Shown here piece after piece: positions 7,500-12,378 of a DNA stretch of 12,378 nucleotides. Below the pieces are notes generated by a model that ran no database searches, was not told the origin of the DNA, and saw only the letters and a list, made by a program, of their open reading frames with translations. Origin of the DNA: JAQBXX01 sp963925015. Its GTDB lineage: Bacteria; Pseudomonadota; Gammaproteobacteria; SURF-13. The stretch spans positions 1-12,378 of the forward strand of contig CAWUTX010000017.1 in NCBI GenBank assembly GCA_963925015.1, written 5' to 3'. Every line of letters starts with the position of its first letter. Positions within the stretch are counted from its first letter, which is position 1. Made by a program: the position numbers and the translations under genes.

Positions 7500-7505
7500 A
7501 TTATA
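7500..7505 (-). promoter_or_regulatory. Candidate -10 box TATAAT before the M50 gene
   Basis: A perfect TATAAT on the minus strand lies only 6 bases before the M50 ATG, inside the 60-base gap after yciO. Transcription from it would begin at or beside the start codon and give a leaderless message. There is no good -35 hexamer at 16-18 bases, so this may be chance. Confidence 0.2.
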
Positions 7506-7553
7506 CCTGCTTTGACGGCGGCCCTGTAGCTTCACGCCACAGACGGTAAGGCA

Positions 7554-8174
7554 TCAGCCTGTGATCGGCTTTACGTCGCCTTTGCCGTGACGCGTCACCC
7601 GCGGCGTAGACTCCTCCATATCTACCACCGTAGTCGGCTCCAGACCACAGTTGCCACCGTCGATAATCATCTCCACCTGATGCTTCAACAGCGCTTCCAT
7701 CTCGTTGATGTCATTCAGCGGCAGGCCTGTGCCCGGCATGATCAGCGTGGAACTCATCAGCGGTTCGCCGAGCGCCTCCAGCAGCGCCAGCGCGATGGCA
7801 TTGTCGGGCACACGCAGGCCGATGGTCTTGCGCTTGGGGTGCTGCAAACGGCGCGGCACCTCATTCGTCGCGCGCAGAATGAAGGTGTAGGGCCCCGGGG
7901 TGAGCGACTTCATCAGGCGGTACGCCGTGTTGTCCACCATGGCGTAGGTGGCGATCTCGGAAAGATCACGGCACACCAGGGTAAAGTTGTGCTTGTCATC
8001 GACGTTGCGAATGCGGCGGATACGCTCCATCGCCGTCTTGTCGCCGATGTGACAGCCGAGCGCGTAACACGAATCGGTGGGATAGACGATCACGCCGCCC
8101 GCGCGTATCGCCGCCACCGCCTGATTAATGAGGCGCGGCTGCGGATTCTGCGGATGAGGGTGGAAAATTTGCAC
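7554..8174 (-). CDS. yciO: YciO, Sua5/YrdC-family protein
   Basis: The 206-residue product matches E. coli YciO in length and in sequence throughout. It starts VQIFHPHPQNPQPRLINQAV, followed by GGVIVYPTDSCYALGC, HNFTLVCRDLSE, TPGPYTFILRAT, KRKTIGLRVP and LGEPLMSSTLIMPG. The fold is that of the YrdC/Sua5 enzymes that form threonylcarbamoyl-AMP for t6A in tRNA. YciO is a paralogue whose own cellular role is less certain, so t6A synthesis is only family-level knowledge. The GTG at 8172-8174 is chosen because it matches the YciO N-terminus; the frame runs 19 codons further but into the rnm end. It begins 16 bases after the rnm stop and is followed by a 60-base gap. Confidence 0.9.
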   Translation of the reverse strand: MQIFHPHPQNPQPRLINQAVAAIRAGGVIVYPTDSCYALGCHIGDKTAMERIRRIRNVDDKHNFTLVCRDLSEIATYAMVDNTAYRLMKSLTPGPYTFILRATNEVPRRLQHPKRKTIGLRVPDNAIALALLEALGEPLMSSTLIMPGTGLPLNDINEMEALLKHQVEMIIDGGNCGLEPTTVVDMEESTPRVTRHGKGDVKPITG

Positions 8175-8190
8175 AGGATTTTCTGACGGG

Positions 8191-9036
8191 TCAGTGCGGA
8201 AGGTTGTCCCATCCGCTCCACACCGGCACACAGATTTTCGGCAGCGGCGGGAGTCGGCCGAGTTCGAGCCAAGGCTGTTCCGGGCCGTGATAGTCCGTGC
8301 CGCAAGAGGAGAGCAGGTCGAACTCCTTCGCGTAATTCGCCATGGCGTGATAGTCGTCGCGGCTGTGGCTGCCCGACACTACCTCGATAGCGGCGCCGCC
8401 GTGCTGTTTGAATTCGCCCAGCAGTTGACGCAGGCGGGTGGCGGTGAGTTTGTAGCGCGCCGGATGCGCGATCACGGCCTGTCCACCGGCGTTGTTAATC
8501 CAGTGCAGCGCATCGGGCAGCGTCGCCCACTCGCCCGGCACATAGCCCGGCTTGCCCTGGGTGAGAAAACGCTTGAACACCTGCCCCATGTCTTTGGCGT
8601 GACCGCGCTCAATGAGATAGCGTGCGAAATGAGTACGGCTCAGGATGGTGCCGTGCGCATAGGCACGCGCACCGGCGTAGGCACCCTCCACACCGTGTTT
8701 TTCCAGACGCCGCGCCATCTCCTCGGCACGCCAGTCACGAAAGCTGCGCATCTGCGCCAGCCCCTGTTGCAGCACGTCGTTGGTGTGGTCGATACCGAGG
8801 CCCACGATGTGCAGGGTCTTCCCCTGCCAGGTCACCGACACCTCGACACCAGGCAGTAAGGTGATCGCAAGCGGCGCGGCGGCGGCCAGCGCTTCGTTCA
8901 GGCCGTCGGTGACATCATGGTCGGTGAGTGCGAGCACGTCCACACCCTGACGCGCGGCGCGTGTAACGAGCTCGGCCGGGCTGAGCGTGCCGTCGGAGGC
9001 GGTAGAGTGGCTGTGCAGGTCGTAGTGCAGGGTCAT
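8191..9036 (-). CDS. rnm: PHP-domain 5'-3' exoribonuclease / 3',5'-nucleoside bisphosphate phosphatase (RNase AM)
   Basis: The 281-residue product is the YciV/TrpH/RNase AM type of PHP phosphoesterase. E. coli RNase AM trims the 5' ends of short RNAs and rRNA precursors, and relatives dephosphorylate 3',5'-bisphosphonucleotides. Metal ligands are visible: H8 and H10 in DLHSHSTASDGTLSP, D15, then D39 and H40 in ALTDHDV, E65 in LPGVEVS, then AHPARYK and GTDYHG near the C-terminus. The length agrees with the E. coli protein. It is the first gene of the minus-strand operon and starts at the ATG 9034-9036. Linkage to yciO is conserved in enteric bacteria. Confidence 0.92.
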   Translation of the reverse strand: MTLHYDLHSHSTASDGTLSPAELVTRAARQGVDVLALTDHDVTDGLNEALAAAAPLAITLLPGVEVSVTWQGKTLHIVGLGIDHTNDVLQQGLAQMRSFRDWRAEEMARRLEKHGVEGAYAGARAYAHGTILSRTHFARYLIERGHAKDMGQVFKRFLTQGKPGYVPGEWATLPDALHWINNAGGQAVIAHPARYKLTATRLRQLLGEFKQHGGAAIEVVSGSHSRDDYHAMANYAKEFDLLSSCGTDYHGPEQPWLELGRLPPLPKICVPVWSGWDNLPH

Positions 9037-9182
9037 CGGGATAGGCGCTTATTACACCTGCGCATTATGCGCCTTTTTCCGTCGCTTTGGACGGGCCACA
9101 GCTACGACGCGCAAATTTCGAAACAGGCAAAAAAAATGATAATATATGCACCTACGCGCCATTTGGACTGGAGTCTGATTAC
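9037..9182. promoter_or_regulatory. Divergent intergenic region between rnm and fdxA
   Basis: This 146-base gap must hold the promoters of both the long minus-strand operon and the fdxA operon. It contains a perfect 13-base palindrome, GCGCATTATGCGC (9060-9072), and a wider inverted pair AGGCGC (9043-9048) / GCGCCT (9069-9074), both close to the rnm start. The right half becomes A+T-rich just before fdxA. An operator role for the palindrome is inference. Confidence 0.45.
9116..9143 (+). promoter_or_regulatory. Candidate sigma-70 promoter of fdxA
   Basis: A GATAAT -10 hexamer (9138-9143) follows a weak -35 TTTCGA (9116-9121) at a 16-base spacing, with a run of eight A residues in the spacer. 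It would give a leader of about 33 bases to the fdxA ATG. The -10 and the A+T-rich context stand out from the GC-rich surroundings; the -35 is poor. Confidence 0.4.
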
Positions 9183-9506
9183 ATGACCTTTGTCGTCACC
9201 GAAAGCTGCATCAAGTGCAAGTATACGGATTGTGTCGAGGTGTGCCCGGTGGATTGCTTCCACGAGGGACCCAATTTTCTGGTGATCGATCCGGACGAAT
9301 GCATCGACTGCACACTGTGTGTGCCCGAGTGCCCGGTCGATGCCATCTTCGCCGAAGACGATCTGCCCGAGGATCAGAAAAATTTCACTGCACTCAACGC
9401 CGAACTCGCCAAGCAATGGCCGGTGATTACTGAAATGGGCAAGCCGCCTGCCGACTCCAAGGAGTGGGACGTGGTAAAAGGCAAGCTCGCTTATCTTGAG
9501 CGCTGA
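9183..9506 (+). CDS. fdxA: 7Fe ferredoxin, [3Fe-4S][4Fe-4S]
   Basis: The 107-residue protein is a FdxA-type electron carrier nearly colinear with Azotobacter vinelandii ferredoxin I. It starts MTFVVTESCIKCKYTDC and contains C9, C12, C17, C21 and C25, the mixed pattern that builds one [3Fe-4S] and one [4Fe-4S] cluster. A second motif, CIDCTLCVPECP, supplies the remaining ligands. The C-terminal helix region ending VVKGKLAYLER is the usual extension. The ATG at 9183-9185 has a GGAG ribosome site 9 bases upstream. The frame could be extended to 9087, but the added residues precede the promoter-like sequence and are not ferredoxin. The next gene opens 15 bases after the stop in the same frame, so the two are likely cotranscribed. 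Confidence 0.96.
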   Translation: MTFVVTESCIKCKYTDCVEVCPVDCFHEGPNFLVIDPDECIDCTLCVPECPVDAIFAEDDLPEDQKNFTALNAELAKQWPVITEMGKPPADSKEWDVVKGKLAYLER

Positions 9507-9521
9507 GAGCATCACGCGCGC

Positions 9522-12378
9522 GTGACGGCGCCTACACACGCCACACCCATCCTGGCCCCCTATCACCAGGATCCATTCACCCTACTCGCCCACCACATCC
9601 TCGACCACCACGCGGCTGACTTGAGCCGTGTGGTGGTGTTGCTGCCACAGATGCAATCCGCATCGCGTCTGCGGCACTGCCTGCTCGACGTGGCACGGCA
9701 GCACGGCCATACGGCACTGCTCGGCCCCCACATTTCCACGCTGCGCCACTGGATTGAACGCACCCCTGCTAATCTTAGGCCCACCCATGGCCACGTATTG
9801 GCACGGCACGCGACAGAGCTCATGCTGGCCGAATCACTTGCCGAACATCCCGGCCTGCTCGGCGGGGAAAATCCCTGGCGGCTGGTGGACAGCCTGTTGC
9901 AGTTATTCGACGAGCTGACGCTCCATGCTGTGGATTTGCCGGACGATCTGGAGCATTTCACACAGCAACTGCTCACCGCCTACGGCGTCACCTCCAAAGT
10001 CAGTGGGCTGGGCCGTGAAGCGAATCTCGTCCACACCCTCTGGCGCGCCTGGCACCAACAGCTCCAGGCCGAGGGCGCCGCCGATGCCAACAGTGCCTAT
10101 GTGCACAAGCTCGCGGCGAGTCTCGACCATACCTCAGTGGATATGCACTTCTATCTCGGCGACGGCCTTGATCTCACGCCGGTCGAGCTGGCCTGGGCAC
10201 GTCGGCTGGCCGGGCAAGGCCGGTTGACGTGGCTGATACATGGAGCACCCGACAGCTCCGTTCAGCCCACGGACTATCATCCGGATGCACCTCTAATATC
10301 ACTCTTTAATAAATTAGAAATTTTAATAATATCAAATAATAATATAGATAATATAACCTATTTTATTAATTCAGTTTACGCCCCGCCCGCAACACCTCTC
10401 AGCCTTCGGGCGCAGGCATTTGCGCAACAGAACCCCGTAAGTCCGGCGCAGGACAGCCTGCGCGTATTCACGGCAGGCGCGCCCGAGCAGGAGGCGCAGG
10501 CGATAGACCTGCAAATACGGAGCTGGCTGCTGGAAGGCAAAACCAACATAGGCATCGTCACCGAAGACCGGCGGCTGGCGCGTCGGGTGCGTGCACTGCT
10601 GGAGCGTGCCGAGGTCGCAGTGCAGGACGACGTCGGCTGGGCCCTCTCCACCACCAGCGCTGCAAGCGTACTCGAACGCTGGCTGCAAGCGCTGGAGGAA
10701 GACTTCGCCTGCCTGCCGCTGCTGGATGTATTGAAGTCGCCATTCGTGTTCGCCGATCAGGAACGCACGGGGCGGCTGGCCACGGTCTATCGCTTCGAGC
10801 AAGACATCATCTTGCACGAAAATGTCATGCGCGGCTTGGCGCGCTATCGCAAACATCTCTCTTACCGTCAGGCGCGCCTGCCCGCCAGCTTCGCCGCTTC
10901 GGCACAGGCCGTGGCGCAACTGCTGGATCAACTGGAGCATGCCGCCGCGCCGCTATTATTGTTCATGGCGGGCAAACGCCATAAACCGGAGGCGCTGCTA
11001 AACGCCTTGTGGGAAAGCCTGCACCGACTCGGCATCACCGAGGCCTGGGCGACGGATGCGGCGGGGCAATCCGTGCTGCGCGAACTGCAGGCCATGCAGC
11101 ACGCACTCGCCGGACGCACGCTGCGCATGGACTGGACCGACTTCCGCGTCTGGCTGGCGCGCACGCTGGAGCGCGCCAACTTCTTCCCCGCCGCGAATAA
11201 CGCCAGCGTGCATGTGCTGGCATTGCGGCAGACGGCGCTGATGCGCTTTGACGCCGTCGTGATCGCCGGCGTGGACGCCGCGCACTGGCCGGGCAGCGCC
11301 GATGACTCGCCTTATTTCAACAGCGCGGTACGCCGCGAGCTCGGCTTGCCGACGCCGCACGACACCCTCACGCGGCGTTATCACGACTTCCGCCGTTTGC
11401 TGCAAAGCGCGCCACAGGTACTCATCACCGTGTGCCGCGAACAGCAAGGCCAACTCGTGCGTGCCAGCCCGTGGCTGGAAATGCTGCAATCATTCCACCA
11501 GCTCGCTTATCAACACAACCTTGAAGACACGACACTCGCGCGCCTGTTGCAGGACACGCGCACGCAGGTGTTCCGCTCCGATACCACTGCCGTGCCGCAG
11601 ACCATGACTTACCCGCGCCCGTCCGTGGGCGCGGCATTAGTGCCCGGCACACTCTCGGCCAGCGCGCATCAGCAGATGATCGACTGCCCGTATCAGTTTT
11701 TTGCCGCGCGCTGCTTGCGCCTCGAACCGGTAGAGGCTCTGCGCGAGCGGCTGCAAAAATCGGATTACGGCGAACGCGTACACCGCATCCTGAGCGCATT
11801 TCATCGCGGACAGGCCGGGCTGCCAGGCCCGTTCACGCCTGTGCTGACGCAGGAAAGCCGCGCCGACGCTGAACGCTGCCTGAACCAGATCAGCCACGCC
11901 GTGTTTGCGCAGGACCTCGAAGACAATTTCGAACATCGCGGTTGGCTCAAGCGCTGGCTCGCCGTGCTGCCGCACTATCTCGACTGGCAGATCGAACGCG
12001 CGCAACGGTGGCAGGTCGCAGACTGCGAGTTAGATATGCAGCGCGCATACCCGGACATCGAACTCAAAGGCCGCCTGGATCGTATCGACCACGACACCCT
12101 GAGTAGCGCCATCATTGACTATAAAACCGGTGCGGTTCTGCCCACGCAAGATGAAGTCGAATCAGGCGAAGCGGTGCAACTCCCATTTTATGCGCTGCTC
12201 GCGCAGGCGTCCGCCCAGCCCGTGACGCGGGTGGAATATGTGGCCATTAAAAGCGAAAAAATATCCTCTGGTGCGTGTCTCGAAGGCGAGGCGCTGACGC
12301 ACCTTGCGCACGCCACCGAACAACGCCTCATCACACTGATGCAAGCGTTGCGCAGCGGCGCCCCGCTACCGGCCTGGG
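9522..12378 (+). CDS. AddB-like PD-(D/E)XK nuclease / probable DNA repair protein, 3' end missing
   Basis: An uninterrupted frame of 952 codons runs off the right edge. The most likely start is the GTG at 9522-9524, 15 bases after fdxA; the ribosome site is weak. The protein resembles the 'probable DNA repair protein' family related to AddB/RexB, which works with a UvrD-like helicase-nuclease in double-strand-break processing. The N-terminal 250 residues are helicase-like but show no clear Walker A motif. The C-terminal nuclease has GERVHRIL with H754, KGRLDRID with D853, IIDYKTG with D866 and K868, then a conserved Gln in QLPFYALL. C722 in DCPYQFFA corresponds to the first Fe-S cysteine of AddB; the other three would lie past the edge. 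Residues 258-286 come from an abnormal A+T-rich island described separately. Confidence 0.85.
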   Translation, partial: MTAPTHATPILAPYHQDPFTLLAHHILDHHAADLSRVVVLLPQMQSASRLRHCLLDVARQHGHTALLGPHISTLRHWIERTPANLRPTHGHVLARHATELMLAESLAEHPGLLGGENPWRLVDSLLQLFDELTLHAVDLPDDLEHFTQQLLTAYGVTSKVSGLGREANLVHTLWRAWHQQLQAEGAADANSAYVHKLAASLDHTSVDMHFYLGDGLDLTPVELAWARRLAGQGRLTWLIHGAPDSSVQPTDYHPDAPLISLFNKLEILIISNNNIDNITYFINSVYAPPATPLSLRAQAFAQQNPVSPAQDSLRVFTAGAPEQEAQAIDLQIRSWLLEGKTNIGIVTEDRRLARRVRALLERAEVAVQDDVGWALSTTSAASVLERWLQALEEDFACLPLLDVLKSPFVFADQERTGRLATVYRFEQDIILHENVMRGLARYRKHLSYRQARLPASFAASAQAVAQLLDQLEHAAAPLLLFMAGKRHKPEALLNALWESLHRLGITEAWATDAAGQSVLRELQAMQHALAGRTLRMDWTDFRVWLARTLERANFFPAANNASVHVLALRQTALMRFDAVVIAGVDAAHWPGSADDSPYFNSAVRRELGLPTPHDTLTRRYHDFRRLLQSAPQVLITVCREQQGQLVRASPWLEMLQSFHQLAYQHNLEDTTLARLLQDTRTQVFRSDTTAVPQTMTYPRPSVGAALVPGTLSASAHQQMIDCPYQFFAARCLRLEPVEALRERLQKSDYGERVHRILSAFHRGQAGLPGPFTPVLTQESRADAERCLNQISHAVFAQDLEDNFEHRGWLKRWLAVLPHYLDWQIERAQRWQVADCELDMQRAYPDIELKGRLDRIDHDTLSSAIIDYKTGAVLPTQDEVESGEAVQLPFYALLAQASAQPVTRVEYVAIKSEKISSGACLEGEALTHLAHATEQRLITLMQALRSGAPLPAW
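10288..10399 (+). repeat. In-frame A+T-rich palindromic insertion bracketed by a 7-base direct repeat
   Basis: Inside the nuclease gene, bases 10293-10379 (29 codons) contain only 12 G or C, while the flanking gene is strongly GC-rich. The codons are mostly ATA, AAT, TTA and TTT, giving seven Ile and six Asn. The island contains an inverted repeat, TTAATAAATTAG (10306-10317) against CTATTTTATTAA (10358-10369), matching at 11 of 12 positions with a 40-base loop. CACCTCT occurs at 10288-10294 and again at 10393-10399, exactly 105 bases apart. Removing one repeat and the intervening DNA would keep the frame and join DAP directly to LSLRAQAF. This suggests a small inserted element, but a natural linker with odd codon use is the alternative. 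Confidence 0.5.

Noticed and set aside
9060..9080. Palindrome followed by TTTTT as a plus-strand terminator
   Set aside because: No plus-strand gene ends there, and the hairpin has only a very short stem or loop.
9087..9182. Upstream extension of the ferredoxin frame by 32 codons
   Set aside because: The added residues are not ferredoxin-like, cover the promoter-like sequence, and the family starts at MTFVVT, where a good ribosome site exists.
10321..10360. A+T-rich island as an internal promoter of the nuclease gene
   Set aside because: Many TATAAT-like strings occur by composition alone, and no downstream start or ribosome site makes a shorter product convincing.
10371..10940. Minus-strand open frame of 189 codons inside the nuclease gene
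   Set aside because: The plus-strand frame has nuclease motifs and runs uninterrupted for 952 codons; the antisense frame shows no family features.

Overview
The window is about 12.4 kb of GC-rich chromosomal DNA. Its gene content and order (rnm, yciO, M50 protease, trpS, scpA, scpB, rluB) point to a gammaproteobacterium. A Tat-exported flavoprotein resembling the FAD subunit of flavocytochrome c sulfide dehydrogenase, together with an Azotobacter-type 7Fe ferredoxin, suggests a sulfur-oxidising or Chromatiales-like lineage; that placement is inference. No rRNA, tRNA, CRISPR array or recognisable insertion sequence is present.

Layout. From 1 to 9036 every gene lies on the minus strand; from 9183 to the right edge every gene lies on the plus strand. 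The two blocks diverge from a 146-base gap. Read in the direction of transcription, the minus block is rnm (PHP phosphoesterase), yciO, a rhomboid-sized M50 membrane protease, trpS, scpA, scpB, rluB and a MagIII/EndoIII-like DNA glycosylase. Gaps are short or genes overlap (4, 11 and 8 bases), so this is probably one long operon or two. After a 106-base gap come the sulfide-dehydrogenase-like flavoprotein, a 28-residue single-span membrane peptide, a 3' remnant of a CapD/WbpM-type sugar-nucleotide dehydratase, and galU, which is cut by the left edge. The plus block is fdxA followed after 15 bases by a very large AddB-like PD-(D/E)XK nuclease gene that starts with GTG and runs off the right edge.

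How the genes fit together. The central block is housekeeping: tryptophan charging, chromosome condensation (ScpA and ScpB with SMC), 23S rRNA pseudouridylation, base-excision repair and RNA or nucleotide turnover. The left part joins a redox module to a surface-polysaccharide module through what looks like an old recombination junction. The right part pairs a ferredoxin with a probable Fe-S recombination-repair nuclease.

Most notable. Inside the nuclease gene (about 10293-10379) lies an in-frame island of 29 codons with only 12 G/C in 87 bases. It contains a 12-base near-perfect inverted repeat and is bracketed by a 7-base direct repeat spaced exactly 105 bases (35 codons). This looks like a small palindromic element inserted in frame, similar in style to Rickettsia palindromic elements. 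Other points are a flavoprotein lacking the expected second redox cysteine, an uncharacterised membrane micropeptide beside it, and a tryptophanyl-tRNA synthetase with a four-cysteine pattern like that of the Fe-S enzyme of Thermotoga.
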